Shown one piece after another: positions 7,121 to 16,729 of a stretch of DNA of 64,000 bases. How positions within the stretch are numbered: the first letter of the stretch is position 1; every line of letters begins with the position of its first letter. Location of the stretch: positions 1 to 64,000 of the forward strand of contig NZ_QRHA01000007.1 of NCBI RefSeq assembly GCF_003367475.1. Direction: 5' to 3'. Source of the DNA: Alteromonas aestuariivivens. Lineage in GTDB: Bacteria > Pseudomonadota > Gammaproteobacteria > Enterobacterales > Alteromonadaceae. The notes under the pieces were generated by a model. It was not told where the DNA came from, made no database searches, and was given only the letters and a program-made list of their open reading frames with translations. Made by a program: the position numbers and the translations under genes.

Positions 7121-7525
7121 ATGGCCATTAACCTAGACCGCTTAGTTGGTTTTCATCAGAAAGCACTGAATATCCGCCAGGACAAGATGGAAGTGATCGC
7201 CGGAAATTTGGCGAACGCCAATACACCCGGATACAAAGCCCGGGATATTGACTTCAAGCAGGCTATGGCTTCGGCACGGGATCAGCAGGGCCAGGGTATG
7301 GTTCGTACGCATGAAAATCACATTGCCGGCAGTATGAACACCAGCTGGGACTTGCAGTATCGCATCCCGACCCAGCCGGATACCGGAGACGGTAATACCG
7401 TGGAAGCGCAGGCTGAGCGCAACGAGTTTCTGGATACCGCAATGCGCTATCAGGCAGGCGTACAATTCCTCGATGGCAAAATCAAAGGCATGAAAAAAGC
7501 ACTGAGCGGAGGGCAAGGCGCATGA
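7121..7525 (+). CDS. flgB: Flagellar proximal rod protein FlgB
   Basis: 134 residues, the usual size. The N-terminal rod-protein helix and motif (GNLANANTPGYKARDIDFKQAM, residues ~27-48) is the common signature of rod/hook proteins, and the C-terminal helix (AMRYQAGVQFLDGKIKGMKKAL) completes the coiled pair. FlgB is the first axial subunit above the MS-ring and FliE. It overlaps flgC by four bases (ATGA), so the two are translationally coupled; both are secreted by the flagellar type III system without a signal peptide. Confidence 0.95.
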   Translation: MAINLDRLVGFHQKALNIRQDKMEVIAGNLANANTPGYKARDIDFKQAMASARDQQGQGMVRTHENHIAGSMNTSWDLQYRIPTQPDTGDGNTVEAQAERNEFLDTAMRYQAGVQFLDGKIKGMKKALSGGQGA

Positions 7526-7944
7526 GTTTGTTTAATGTTATGTCTATTTCCAGTAAAGGCATGGAAGCGGAAAGTGTTCGCCTTAATACTACCGCCAGTA
7601 ACATCGCTAACGCCAACAGCGTTAGCAGCAGCTACGACGAAACTTATAAAGCCCGGCACCCTGTGTTCGCTGCAGAACTGGCTCGCGCAACTGAAGATCA
7701 AAGTAAAGGTGTGGGTGTCAGAGTTATGGGGGTGGTGGAAAGTGATGCGCCATTGCAAATGGAATACGCACCCAATAATCCGCTCGCTGACGAGAACGGT
7801 TACATCTATAAGCCAAATGTGAATGTGGTAGAGGAAATGGCCAACATGATGTCGGCCTCCAAAGCCTATGAAACCAATGTACAGGTGGCAGACACCACCA
7901 AAAAAATTTTTCGCCGGGTACTGCAACTCGGACAAGGGCAATAA
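7522..7944 (+). CDS. flgC: Flagellar proximal rod protein FlgC
   Basis: 140 residues. Carries the N-terminal rod motif NTTASNIANANSVSSSYDETY and the C-terminal NVNVVEEMANMMSASKAYETNV that defines the FlgC/FlgG group. It forms the proximal rod together with FlgB and FlgF. Its ATG overlaps the flgB stop; flgD follows after 32 bases. Confidence 0.95.
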   Translation: MSLFNVMSISSKGMEAESVRLNTTASNIANANSVSSSYDETYKARHPVFAAELARATEDQSKGVGVRVMGVVESDAPLQMEYAPNNPLADENGYIYKPNVNVVEEMANMMSASKAYETNVQVADTTKKIFRRVLQLGQGQ

Positions 7945-7976
7945 TTTGCCGCTAGTGTGAATGTGAGGAAATAAGC

Positions 7977-8672
7977 GTGGGCACCATTAATAGTACTGGC
8001 AACACAGGGCTTCGAACTGACCTTTACTGGCAGGAAGAGACCGTACCCGTTGCCGACGGTACCGAACAGAATCTGACCCAGGAAGATTTTTTCTCGTTGC
8101 TGACCGAGCAACTGGCCAATCAGGACCCAACCAAGCCGGTGGATAACGACCAGATGGTGGCGCAGATGACGTCGTTCACCATGGCAGACGGTATTCAGCA
8201 ACTCAATCAGAGATTCGAGTCCTTTGCCGCTTCAATGACCTCAAACCAGGCTTTGCAGGCTTCAAGCCTCATCGGTCAGGATGTGTTGGTACAGGGGAAT
8301 GTGGGTTATGTCGGTGAAGACGGTGCCGGGTTCAGTGGTGTTGTGGTGAATGATCAGACTCTGCAGGACATGCAAATCACTATTGAGAACCAGTACGGCG
8401 AGATCATCAAAACCATTGACGTGGGTACGCAGGCCGCTGGAAATATCGAATTTAAATGGGATGGTACCGACGCTAAAGGGAATCCTATGCCAAGCGGTGA
8501 ATACGTAGTGCGAGCCAGCGGAAAACTGAACGGTGAAGGGGTGGCAGCCGCTACCGCCGTAAATCGTCATGTTGGTAGCGTAAGCCTGGCTGGCAGCGGT
8601 CAGGGAATTATTTTGAATTTGGACGGTGATGTCAGTATCAACCTTGATGACGTCATTCAGATCGGCAGTTAG
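7977..8672 (+). CDS. flgD: Hook-capping scaffold protein FlgD
   Basis: 231 residues, GTG start at 7977 with GTGAGGAA upstream. The N-terminal part has the FlgD core (LTQEDFFSLLTEQLANQDPTKPVDNDQMVAQMTSF cut over residues ~30-65), needed for export and capping; residues ~110-225 form the FLG tudor/Ig-like pair (GNIEFKWDGTDAKGNPMPSGEY). FlgD sits at the tip of the growing hook and guides FlgE polymerisation, then is replaced by FlgK. flgE follows after 14 bases. Confidence 0.93.
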   Translation: MGTINSTGNTGLRTDLYWQEETVPVADGTEQNLTQEDFFSLLTEQLANQDPTKPVDNDQMVAQMTSFTMADGIQQLNQRFESFAASMTSNQALQASSLIGQDVLVQGNVGYVGEDGAGFSGVVVNDQTLQDMQITIENQYGEIIKTIDVGTQAAGNIEFKWDGTDAKGNPMPSGEYVVRASGKLNGEGVAAATAVNRHVGSVSLAGSGQGIILNLDGDVSINLDDVIQIGS

Positions 8673-8686
8673 TAGGAGTAAGAAGT

Positions 8687-10072
8687 ATGTCTTTTAACAT
8701 TGCATTAAGTGGCGTATCCGCTGCGCAGAAAGACCTGGATGTAACCGCCAACAACATTGCGAATGTCAATACCGTAGGCTTTAAGGAGTCGCGTGCTGAG
8801 TTTGGTGATGTGTACGCGTCATCATTGCTGGCTGGCAGCAAAACCAAGGTGGGAGACGGCGTGCTGACCCAGGAAGTGGCACAACAGTTTTCCCAGGGTA
8901 GCCTGCAATTTACCAATACTGCGCTGGACCTGGCCATCACTGGTAATGGTTTTTTTGCCACCGTACCTGAAATCACCTCACGGGATTTTTCCTTTACCCG
9001 AGCCGGCCAGTTTAAACTGGACTCGGATAACTTCGTGGTGAACAGCAACGGCGATAACCTGCTGGGCTTCCCGGTCAACTCCGACGGCAGCAGCTCTTCA
9101 GTCGCATTGAGTACCACGGTTCCGGTCCGGGTTCCTGATTCCTCCGGTTCACCTCAGCAAACATCAGAAGTAGACATTCGTATGAACTTGCCGGCGGCAG
9201 ATTCTGGCCTCGACCCGGCACAGTTTGACCCCGATGATCCGCTTTCCTACAATGCCGCCACCTCAGTGACCGTTTACGACTCATTGGGCGACAGCCATGT
9301 AATGACCTACTACTTTATCAAAGATAATACCACCGGTGTGGATAACGAGTGGTATGTGGCTACCTCGGTTGATGACCAACTGGTTGATCTGGTCAACTCC
9401 GATGGCAGCAACTCCAACACGGCGACGGCGGTTCATTCTGTGGGTACCAGCACAGGTAACGGTGTCACGGCAGCCAAAATGCAGTTCAGCGCTGGTGGTG
9501 ATTTCATTGGCATTCAATCGCCGGATGGCATTTCTACCACCGATTACAAAATTCGTACTGAATCGCTGGGCGCCAGCATTCTGTCTAATGGGTCTGATGA
9601 TACGCAGCAAATTGCAGTGGACTTCAACCTTAACCCGGCCAGTGCTACCACCAGCGAGCCAACCCAGTTTGCTTCGTCGTTTGAAGTTACCTCTCTGGAG
9701 CAGGACGGTTTGCCGGTAGGGCGCCTGACCGGTATTGATATCGGGCCTGACGGCCTGGTGCGGGCGACTTTCTCTAACGGTACTTCTGAGCCTATTGTGC
9801 GCGTGGCACTGGTGCGGTTCTCCAACGAGCAGGGCCTGACCCAGGAAAGCAGCACCCAGTGGAAAGAGAGTATTCTTTCCGGTGAAGCGCTGGCTGGCGA
9901 AGCTACTACAGGTACATTTGGTGAAATCAATTCCTCAGCCCTGGAACAGGCCAACGTAAACCTGACCACTGAGCTGATTGATATGATCATCGCCCAGCGT
10001 AATTTCCAGGCTAACTCCCGTGCACTGGAAGTTAACAATCAGCTTAACCAGACCATTCTGAATATCCGATAG
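8687..10072 (+). CDS. flgE: Flagellar hook protein FlgE
   Basis: 461 residues. N-terminus has the axial motif (SGVSAAQKDLDVTANNIANV; NTVGFKESRAEFGDVY), the middle has the FlgE D2 domain, and the C-terminus has the matching heptad helix (NVNLTTELIDMIIAQRNFQANSRALEVNNQLNQTIL split). The protein polymerises into the hook. The length is at the longer end for the family, as common in marine gammaproteobacteria. A good ribosome-binding site (AGTAGGAGTAAG) precedes the ATG. A strong terminator (10091-10115) separates it from flgF, whose own sigma-54 promoter follows. Confidence 0.95.
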   Translation: MSFNIALSGVSAAQKDLDVTANNIANVNTVGFKESRAEFGDVYASSLLAGSKTKVGDGVLTQEVAQQFSQGSLQFTNTALDLAITGNGFFATVPEITSRDFSFTRAGQFKLDSDNFVVNSNGDNLLGFPVNSDGSSSSVALSTTVPVRVPDSSGSPQQTSEVDIRMNLPAADSGLDPAQFDPDDPLSYNAATSVTVYDSLGDSHVMTYYFIKDNTTGVDNEWYVATSVDDQLVDLVNSDGSNSNTATAVHSVGTSTGNGVTAAKMQFSAGGDFIGIQSPDGISTTDYKIRTESLGASILSNGSDDTQQIAVDFNLNPASATTSEPTQFASSFEVTSLEQDGLPVGRLTGIDIGPDGLVRATFSNGTSEPIVRVALVRFSNEQGLTQESSTQWKESILSGEALAGEATTGTFGEINSSALEQANVNLTTELIDMIIAQRNFQANSRALEVNNQLNQTILNIR

Positions 10073-10090
10073 TCTGAATAAACCCTCAAG

Positions 10091-10115
10091 AGGCCGCAAC
10101 CCTGCGGCCTTTTTT
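10091..10115 (+). terminator. Rho-independent terminator after flgE
   Basis: AGGCCGCA-acc-(c)TGCGGCCT stem of 8 bp followed by six T residues, 18 bases after the flgE stop. Confidence 0.85.
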
Positions 10116-10153
10116 ATTGCCCCGCAGCTTCTCTCCCCCCCAGTTATCAGTTC

Positions 10154-10169
10154 TGGCATTACCTTTGCA
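10154..10169 (+). promoter_or_regulatory. Sigma-54 promoter of the flgF-flgL operon
   Basis: TGGCATTACCTTTGCA fits the -24/-12 consensus (GG 10155-10156, GC 10167-10168), 40 bases before flgF and just past the flgE terminator. Confidence 0.8.
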
Positions 10170-10208
10170 GAGTAACAGGTAACGGTTCCTTATCGTCAAA
10201 AGTCAGTC

Positions 10209-10952
10209 ATGGATAAATTACTCTATATTGCCGCCAGCGGCGCGAAGCAAGACCTGATGGCCACCGGGCTGCGGGCCAACAATCTGGCCAACGCACAAAC
10301 CAATGGGTTCAAGGCTCAGCTTGAGCAGGCGCGGGCTATGCCGGTGTACGGCGAAGGTTTGCCGACCCGGGTATTTTCAATGACCGAAAGCCCCGGTAAC
10401 AATTACGAATCCGGCCCTATGATCCAGACCGGCAGAGATTTAGACGTTGCCATTCAGGGTGATGGCTGGTTCACCGTACAGGATGCCAATGGCCAGGAAG
10501 CGTATTCCCGTGACGGCAGTTTTCAGTTGAATGCCGACGGAGTTTTGACGGACATGAGCGGCAATATCGTGATGGGCGACAACGGCCCCATGTACCTGCC
10601 TGTGCCGCTGGAAAACCTGAATATTGCCGCTGATGGCACCATCTCAACCCGCCCCCTGGGTGCCCCTGAAAATGTCTCCCAGGATGTAGGGCGGCTGAAA
10701 CTTGTGAATCCTCAGTTGACCAGCATTGAGCGGGGAAGTGACGGCCTTTTTCGCATGAAGAACGGTCTGGCGGCAGATGCCGATGAGGGTGTCAAAATTC
10801 TTTCGGGTATGCTGGAAGGTTCCAATGTTAATGCGGTTGACGAGATGGTCCATATGATCAGCCTGCAACGTCACTATGACATGCAGGTGAAAATGATGAA
10901 AAAAGCAGACGAACTTGCCTCTCAGGGCAATATGTTGCTGCGCATTATGTAA
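10209..10952 (+). CDS. flgF: Flagellar proximal rod protein FlgF
   Basis: 247 residues. Begins with MDKLLYIAASGAKQDLMATGLRANNLANAQTNGFKAQ-type rod sequence, the FlgF signature, has the central DVAIQGDGWFTVQ box shared by FlgE/F/G, and ends with the NVNAVDEMVHMISLQRHYDMQVK helix. FlgF is part of the proximal rod. The first gene behind its own sigma-54 promoter; flgG follows 59 bases later with its own AGGAGGT ribosome-binding site. Confidence 0.95.
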   Translation: MDKLLYIAASGAKQDLMATGLRANNLANAQTNGFKAQLEQARAMPVYGEGLPTRVFSMTESPGNNYESGPMIQTGRDLDVAIQGDGWFTVQDANGQEAYSRDGSFQLNADGVLTDMSGNIVMGDNGPMYLPVPLENLNIAADGTISTRPLGAPENVSQDVGRLKLVNPQLTSIERGSDGLFRMKNGLAADADEGVKILSGMLEGSNVNAVDEMVHMISLQRHYDMQVKMMKKADELASQGNMLLRIM

Positions 10953-11011
10953 TTAACTTAAAACAAACTGTATCAGAAGGCAGGGGCCTTCGGTGTAGTC
11001 AGGAGGTCATT

Positions 11012-11800
11012 ATGCATCCAGCACTTTGGATCAGTAAAACCGGGTTAGACGCCGCGCAAACAGACGTTTCCGTGGTATCAAACAACCTGGCAAACGCATC
11101 TACTGTGGGGTTTAAAAAAGACCGCGCAATCTTTGAAGATTTGCTTTATCAGAATATAAACCAGCCTGGTGGCCGTTCCTCGGCTGACACTGAAAAGCCG
11201 TCTGGTTTGATGCTGGGTGCTGGTTCCAAAGTGGTCGCAACACAGAAAGCTCACACCCAGGGCAATATGCTGACCACCGAAAACTCTCTCGACATGATGA
11301 TTCAGGGCCGGGGCTATTTTGAAATTCTGCAGCCTGACGGCACTCTGGCGTATACCCGCAACGGTCAGTTTACCTTGAACGACCAGGGGCAAATTGTTAC
11401 CCCGGGTGCTGGTTTCCTGCTGCAGCCTGAAATCACTATTCCGGAAGACGCCCAGCAACTGACCATTTCCCAGGATGGTGAAGTATCGGCCAGCATTCGT
11501 GGTGAGGCTGAGCCACAGGTATTGGGGCAAATTAATGTTTCTGACTTTATCAACCCAACCGGGCTGCAACCGGTGGGGCAAAACCTGTTTGTTGAAACTG
11601 CTGTGAGTGGCGCCCCTATTCAGGGGATCCCGGGCCTGCAGGGTTTGGGTACGGTTGTGCAGGGTGCGTTGGAAACCTCCAACGTCAATGTCACTGAAGA
11701 ACTGGTCAATCTGATTGAGAGTCAGCGTTTGTATGAAATGAACTCCAAGGTGATTTCGTCGGTTGATCAGATGCTCGGCCAGGTTATTCAACAGCTTTAA
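11012..11800 (+). CDS. flgG: Flagellar distal rod protein FlgG
   Basis: 262 residues, exactly the family size. N-terminal ALWISKTGLDAAQTDVSVVSNNLANASTVGFKKDRAIFEDLLY-type motif (positions ~4-46), central LDMMIQGRGYFEI box, C-terminal ETSNVNVTEELVNLIESQR. The FlgG-specific N-terminal stretch after the axial motif (YQNINQPGG) distinguishes it from hook protein. It forms the distal rod that crosses the P and L rings. flgH starts 15 bases after it. Confidence 0.95.
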   Translation: MHPALWISKTGLDAAQTDVSVVSNNLANASTVGFKKDRAIFEDLLYQNINQPGGRSSADTEKPSGLMLGAGSKVVATQKAHTQGNMLTTENSLDMMIQGRGYFEILQPDGTLAYTRNGQFTLNDQGQIVTPGAGFLLQPEITIPEDAQQLTISQDGEVSASIRGEAEPQVLGQINVSDFINPTGLQPVGQNLFVETAVSGAPIQGIPGLQGLGTVVQGALETSNVNVTEELVNLIESQRLYEMNSKVISSVDQMLGQVIQQL

Positions 11801-11815
11801 GCAGTAAGGTGTAGT

Positions 11816-12496
11816 ATGCGACTGTTTGTCTTCAGTGTGGCTCTGCTTGTGCTTGCAGGGTGTGCCAGTACGTCGAACCCACCGGTACAGGCCAACGACC
11901 CTTCGTTTGCGCCGGTGATCCCGGACATTCCCCGTGAGCACATTGTTGAAGACGGTGGCCTGTTCCGCCCTCACATGGCCAACAGTTTGTATTCCGACGT
12001 AACCGCCCGCCGGGTGGGTGACATCATTACGGTAACGCTGTCGGAAAACACCAACGCTTCCAAATCGGCAGGCACCTCTACATCGCGGGATTCCGACATC
12101 AGTGTCGATCCCATTCTTGGTTTAGGTGGTAACCCCATAAATATTGGCAATGAGTCCATTCAGTTTGGCATGACATCTTCAAACCAATACGAAGGGGACG
12201 CCCAAGCCAAACAGAGCAACAGCCTGAACGGCAGCATTTCGGTCACTGTGGTTGATGTGTTGGCCAACCAGAATCTGGTGATCCGCGGTGAAAAATGGCT
12301 GACCCTGAATCATGGTGACGAATACATTCGCCTTACCGGTATTATCCGCCCGGCCGACATCAGCCCGGAAAACGAAATTGTTTCCACCAAAATAGCGAAT
12401 GCACGCATCCAGTACAGCGGCACCGGCAGTTTTGCCCGCGCCCAGGAAAAAGGCTGGCTGACCAAATTCTTTTCTTCCGATTACTGGCCGTTCTAA
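11816..12496 (+). CDS. flgH: Flagellar L-ring lipoprotein FlgH
   Basis: 226 residues. Lipobox LVLAGC gives a lipidated Cys16. The mature part shows the FlgH core ([30 protein letters not shown] cut, ~residues 62-90; [29 protein letters not shown] at ~155-185). FlgH forms the outer-membrane L ring, the bushing for the rod. Followed 11 bases later by flgI, the P-ring gene, so both rings are co-expressed. Confidence 0.95.
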   Translation: MRLFVFSVALLVLAGCASTSNPPVQANDPSFAPVIPDIPREHIVEDGGLFRPHMANSLYSDVTARRVGDIITVTLSENTNASKSAGTSTSRDSDISVDPILGLGGNPINIGNESIQFGMTSSNQYEGDAQAKQSNSLNGSISVTVVDVLANQNLVIRGEKWLTLNHGDEYIRLTGIIRPADISPENEIVSTKIANARIQYSGTGSFARAQEKGWLTKFFSSDYWPF

Positions 12497-12507
12497 GAGA
12501 GGGTGAT

Positions 12508-13620
12508 ATGAAGTTGTGGTATGTCTCTTTAATGGCGTTGATGGCTTTTACCAGCCAAATGGCCTTTGCCCAGCGCATCAAGGATGTGGCTGATATCCAA
12601 GGGGTGAGAAGCAACCAGCTGGTAGGTTATGGTCTGGTCGTGGGGCTGCCAGGGACGGGAGAACAAAGCCCGTTTACAGAGCAAAGCTTCAGAACCATGC
12701 TAAGCAACTTTGGCATAAGCCTGGACCCGAACACCAAGCCTAAAATCAAAAACGTAGCGGCGGTTGCCGTGCATGCAGAGTTGCCACCTTTTATCAAGCC
12801 GGGCCAGACTATCGACATCACCGTATCGTCAGTGGGCGAAGCCAGCAGCTTGCGTGGCGGTACTTTGCTGCAAACCTTTCTCAAGGGTGTAGATGGCAAT
12901 GTTTACGCAGTGGCGCAAGGCAGTCTGGTGGTAAGCGGGTTTGGTGCCGAGGGGCAGGACGGCTCGCGTATTGTGGCTAACACTCCCACCGTAGGGCGTA
13001 TTCCAAACGGTGCTTTGGTCGAGCAGTCGGTACCCAGTGGTTTTGCCAATGGTGATTCCTTAACGCTTAATTTGCACTATCCGGATTTTTCCACCGCCAA
13101 AAGACTGGCAGACACTATCAACGAACGCCTGGGGGCCCAGCCGGACCAGGGTTATGTGATTGCCACTCCGCTGGATGCCGCATCAGTGAAAGTTTCCGCT
13201 CCACGGGATATCGGCCAGCGTGTTGGCTTTCTGGCCACGCTGGAAAATTTTGAATTTGAACCTGCTGATGCTCCGGCCAGAGTGGTTATTAACAGCCGCA
13301 CCGGCACCATTGTAATCGGGCAGGATGTGCGCTTGTTGCCGGCTGCCATTACTCACGGAGGTCTGACTGTTACCATCGCCGAAAATCAGCAGGTCAGCCA
13401 GCCTAACGCATTGGGAGAAGGCCAAACTGTGGTGACTACCCAGTCGCTGGTGGACGTGGATTTGGCCGACAGCCGCATGTTCAAGTTTGAACCGGGTATC
13501 ACCCTAGATCAGCTTGTGCGGGCAGTAAATGAAGTGGGCGCTGCTCCGGGTGACCTGATGGCCATTCTGGAAGCCTTACAGCAAGCAGGAGCTTTGCGTG
13601 GTGAACTGGTGATCATCTGA
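12508..13620 (+). CDS. flgI: Flagellar P-ring protein FlgI
   Basis: 370 residues with a cleavable signal peptide (ends MAFAQ at ~residue 21). The mature start [29 protein letters not shown] is diagnostic for FlgI, and the C-terminal [44 protein letters not shown] closes the family match. FlgI subunits assemble around the rod in the peptidoglycan with help from FlgA. The stop shares one base with the flgJ start. Confidence 0.96.
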   Translation: MKLWYVSLMALMAFTSQMAFAQRIKDVADIQGVRSNQLVGYGLVVGLPGTGEQSPFTEQSFRTMLSNFGISLDPNTKPKIKNVAAVAVHAELPPFIKPGQTIDITVSSVGEASSLRGGTLLQTFLKGVDGNVYAVAQGSLVVSGFGAEGQDGSRIVANTPTVGRIPNGALVEQSVPSGFANGDSLTLNLHYPDFSTAKRLADTINERLGAQPDQGYVIATPLDAASVKVSAPRDIGQRVGFLATLENFEFEPADAPARVVINSRTGTIVIGQDVRLLPAAITHGGLTVTIAENQQVSQPNALGEGQTVVTTQSLVDVDLADSRMFKFEPGITLDQLVRAVNEVGAAPGDLMAILEALQQAGALRGELVII

Positions 13621-14576
13621 TGGACACCTTGCATACCCAAACCCAGCTTGAAACGGCGCGCAACGTTCATGATATGGGCAGTATCAACAGTCTGCGTGAG
13701 GCCATTGCCTCCGGAGATGAGAAAGTACTTAACGAAGCGGCTCAGCAATTTGAAGCGATTTTCGTACAGATGATGCTTAAATCTATGCGCCAGGCCCAGG
13801 ATGCCCTGGCTGACGAAGACAGCCCGTTCAATTCCCAGCAGGTTAAGTTTTACCGTGACATGCACGACCAGCAAATGGCCACTGATTTGGCCAGCAACGG
13901 TGGTCTCGGTTTGGCAGAGCTGATTGTACAGCAACTGGGGCAGATGGATGGTTCGTTCACGCCCGCCAGTGTACTGAGAAACGATGCTAACCTGCCGTCG
14001 CTTAACCGCCAGCGTCAGCAAGTAATTGATGAAGCACAGCAGAATGTGCTGGGACCAGAGCAGAGCCGGCCAGCTGCAGGAGCTGCTTTCAAAGCACCGA
14101 TGTTCGAAAGTGCGCAAGACTTTATTGCGCGCCTGTACCCTTATGCCAAGCAGGCAGCGCAGGAGTTGGGCACTGATCCCAAAGCCTTGATTGCCCAAGC
14201 CGCCGTTGAAACTGGCTGGGGGCAGCACGTTATCCATAAAGGCGAAGGCCAGAGCAGTAATAACCTGTTCGGAATTAAAGCAAATCGTCACTGGCAGGGA
14301 GATCAGGCTGTGGTCAGTACGCTGGAGTTTAATGGCGGTGTGGCCAACAGGCAAAAGGCTGCATTCCGTGCGTATGATTCGTTGGGGCAGGGTTTGCAGG
14401 ACTACGTGGAATTCATCAAGTCCCAGCCACGATATCAGCAGGCGGTCGCCAACGGTCACGATACACAATCGTATTTTGAATCCCTGCAACAGGCGGGTTA
14501 CGCCACTGACCCGGAATACGCTTCAAAAGTGATGGCGGTGTACAACGGAACAATGCTTAAAGAGTATTTGCCATGA
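13620..14576 (+). CDS. flgJ: FlgJ: rod cap with peptidoglycan hydrolase domain
   Basis: 318 residues in two domains. Residues ~20-100 are the rod-capping part (QQFEAIFVQMMLKSMRQAQDAL). Residues ~165-315 are a GH73-type muramidase domain (PKALIAQAAVETGWGQHV, with the catalytic glutamate at about residue 195, then NLFGIKA and FRAYDSLGQGLQDYVEFI). It caps the rod and opens the peptidoglycan for its passage. The two-domain form is the enteric/Vibrio type. Start overlaps flgI (TGATGG) and the end overlaps flgK (ATGA). Confidence 0.95.
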   Translation: MDTLHTQTQLETARNVHDMGSINSLREAIASGDEKVLNEAAQQFEAIFVQMMLKSMRQAQDALADEDSPFNSQQVKFYRDMHDQQMATDLASNGGLGLAELIVQQLGQMDGSFTPASVLRNDANLPSLNRQRQQVIDEAQQNVLGPEQSRPAAGAAFKAPMFESAQDFIARLYPYAKQAAQELGTDPKALIAQAAVETGWGQHVIHKGEGQSSNNLFGIKANRHWQGDQAVVSTLEFNGGVANRQKAAFRAYDSLGQGLQDYVEFIKSQPRYQQAVANGHDTQSYFESLQQAGYATDPEYASKVMAVYNGTMLKEYLP

Positions 14577-16723
14577 TCCGAACCTCCGATCTGTTTTCCA
14601 TTGCCAGCAGTGGCGTAAACGCCAGCAACCAGTTACTGCAAACCACCAGTAACAACATTGCCAATGTTAACACAGAAGGCTTTGTGCGCGAGCGCACGGT
14701 GTTTTCCAATAATTTACTGGGTGGGGTAGGTGCGGGAACGACTGAGCGGGTCATTAATATATTCGCCCAGAACCAGCTCCGCCGGGACATTACCCAGGTC
14801 GGTGAATTGCAGACCTTTGCGGAAAAAACCGCCGCGCTGGACAACATGTTGGCGAACGAAGCCAATGCGCTATCAAGCGGTTTGAGCGGCTTTTTCGCAG
14901 CCATGCAAACGGCGGCCGATGACCCAACCAATCTGGCATCACGGGAACAGTTACTCAGCAAGGGCGAGTCTTTCTTACGCCAGGTGACGGTGTTATCTGA
15001 TTACATGGCGCAAAAAGAAGAAGAACTGAATCTTGAATTTGCCAGCCAGGTAAATCGTGCCAATAGCCTTATTCAAACCATTGCCGACCTCAATCAGGCC
15101 GTGATGGTAGCGTCAGCCAATAATACCGGCTCCGAGCCGGGAGCGTTGCTGAATGAGCGTGACAAAGCCGTCAACGAATTGGCGGAACTGATGTCGATTG
15201 AAGTGCGCAACAGTGCAAATGACAATGGTTCAGTAACGGTTAGCCTCAGCACAGGTGAATCACTGGTGCTGGAAGACGGCACGTTTAATGTGCTGGCACT
15301 GGGCAGCGAAGCTTATCTGAGCGACAAGCAACTGGTGCTGAAAACCGGTTATAGTGACGACAGTAAGAATACGTCCATTTACATCAATGAAACGGATCTG
15401 GGCGGGAGCCTTGGGGGGTTGTTCCGTTTTCGTGATGAAGTACTCGGCCCGGCTCAACGGGACGTGGGGCAGCTGGCAGTGGCCTTTGCCGACGCAGTTA
15501 ATACCCAGAACCGTCTGGGCATGGACCTGGACGGCCAGCTGGGAGGAGATATCTTTTCCATAGCGGGCTTTACCGGTGTGTATGTGGACCCGGACCCGAA
15601 TGATGGCACAACCAAAAACCTGGGCATTAGCGGCCAGTTTACCGCTGGAAAAGGCACCGAACTGACGGATGCGGACTACCGTATTGAAATCACCGCTGAA
15701 TCTGGCGGTGTGCCGACAGAAATAACCATCAAACTTTTGAACAGTGACGGTTCGCCTAAACTGGACTCCTCGAATAATGCCATTGAGTACACCAATGTTG
15801 CGGTTGGTAGCGGGTTTAACGAACTGCCAGGTGGCATTGAAATTGAGTTTTCTTCCGGCTCAGGTTATGCGGTAGGCGATGAGTTTCTGATGCAGCCAAC
15901 CAAGAACAGTGGTTTGGGTATTGGTCTGGCGTCCTCCCGGGCTGAAGATTTAGCGCTGTCTGCGCCTATTCGTGTGGACGCCCAAAGCAGCAACCTTGGC
16001 AACGCCCGTATCAGCGGCATGAGCATCACCAACACCACGGTGGACGCATCTCTGGGCGCTTCCGCATCGGCGTTTGACGGCAGTGGCGGCATACACGATT
16101 TGGCTGGTTCGCCGGACGCTTCAGTAGGAGCCCCGGCTCAAATCATTTTTACCTCGTCCAGCAGCTTTCAGGTGTTGGACGGTGAATCGCCTGCCAATGT
16201 GATCACAGAAGTCACTGGGGTGACGCATTACAATAACCTGCTTGAGCAGGCCAAAACCAGTGGTGCTTCGCCGGCGTGGCCAGCGGCTTTTTCCGCGTTG
16301 GACGATTACCCGGGTTACGACTTCAGTCTAGAGGGAGTACCGGTGGCCGGAGACACCTTTAACCTGCAGTTCAACACCGGCGGTTTCATGGATAACACCA
16401 ACGCGCTGGCAATGTCCAAACTGCAACAGGCCGGCCTGGTGCAGTTGAGCAGTGAAACCGCCAATCAGCCCAGAACTCTGCACGATTCCTATTCTTCGCT
16501 GGTAGGGCGGATCGGCGAAGACGCGGCCAGCGCGGATATTGCGCTGCAGTCAGCCGAAGCGATGAAAACCCAGTCCAGTAACTGGTTCGAGTCGGTATCC
16601 GGCGTCAGCCTGGACGAAGAGGCGGCAAATCTGGTCCGCTTCCAGCAGTCCTATGCCGCTGCAGCCCGGATCTTGACCACCGCACAGGAATTGTTTGACA
16701 CTATCCTGTCGGCAGCGAGGTAA
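14573..16723 (+). CDS. flgK: Hook-filament junction protein FlgK (HAP1)
   Basis: 716 residues, longer than the enteric protein (about 550), because of inserted central domains at ~330-600. The ends carry the FlgK signatures: IASSGVNASNQLLQTTSNNIANVNTEGFVRERTVF (cut) at the start and EEAANLVRFQQSYAAAARILTTAQELFDTIL at the end. FlgK is the first junction protein placed on the finished hook after FlgD leaves. It is a client of FlgN. ATG overlaps the flgJ stop; flgL follows after 6 bases. Confidence 0.95.
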   Translation: MIRTSDLFSIASSGVNASNQLLQTTSNNIANVNTEGFVRERTVFSNNLLGGVGAGTTERVINIFAQNQLRRDITQVGELQTFAEKTAALDNMLANEANALSSGLSGFFAAMQTAADDPTNLASREQLLSKGESFLRQVTVLSDYMAQKEEELNLEFASQVNRANSLIQTIADLNQAVMVASANNTGSEPGALLNERDKAVNELAELMSIEVRNSANDNGSVTVSLSTGESLVLEDGTFNVLALGSEAYLSDKQLVLKTGYSDDSKNTSIYINETDLGGSLGGLFRFRDEVLGPAQRDVGQLAVAFADAVNTQNRLGMDLDGQLGGDIFSIAGFTGVYVDPDPNDGTTKNLGISGQFTAGKGTELTDADYRIEITAESGGVPTEITIKLLNSDGSPKLDSSNNAIEYTNVAVGSGFNELPGGIEIEFSSGSGYAVGDEFLMQPTKNSGLGIGLASSRAEDLALSAPIRVDAQSSNLGNARISGMSITNTTVDASLGASASAFDGSGGIHDLAGSPDASVGAPAQIIFTSSSSFQVLDGESPANVITEVTGVTHYNNLLEQAKTSGASPAWPAAFSALDDYPGYDFSLEGVPVAGDTFNLQFNTGGFMDNTNALAMSKLQQAGLVQLSSETANQPRTLHDSYSSLVGRIGEDAASADIALQSAEAMKTQSSNWFESVSGVSLDEEAANLVRFQQSYAAAARILTTAQELFDTILSAAR

Positions 16724-16729
16724 TGAAGT

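Noticed and set aside
11078-11974. Minus-strand frame of 298 codons over flgG/flgH
   Set aside because: Antisense shadow of flgG; His/Arg/Asn-rich composition and no family match.
13509-14489. Long minus-strand frame of 326 codons over flgI/flgJ
   Set aside because: It lies fully inside two clear family genes on the plus strand, has no motif and no ribosome-binding site; it reflects codon bias of flgJ.
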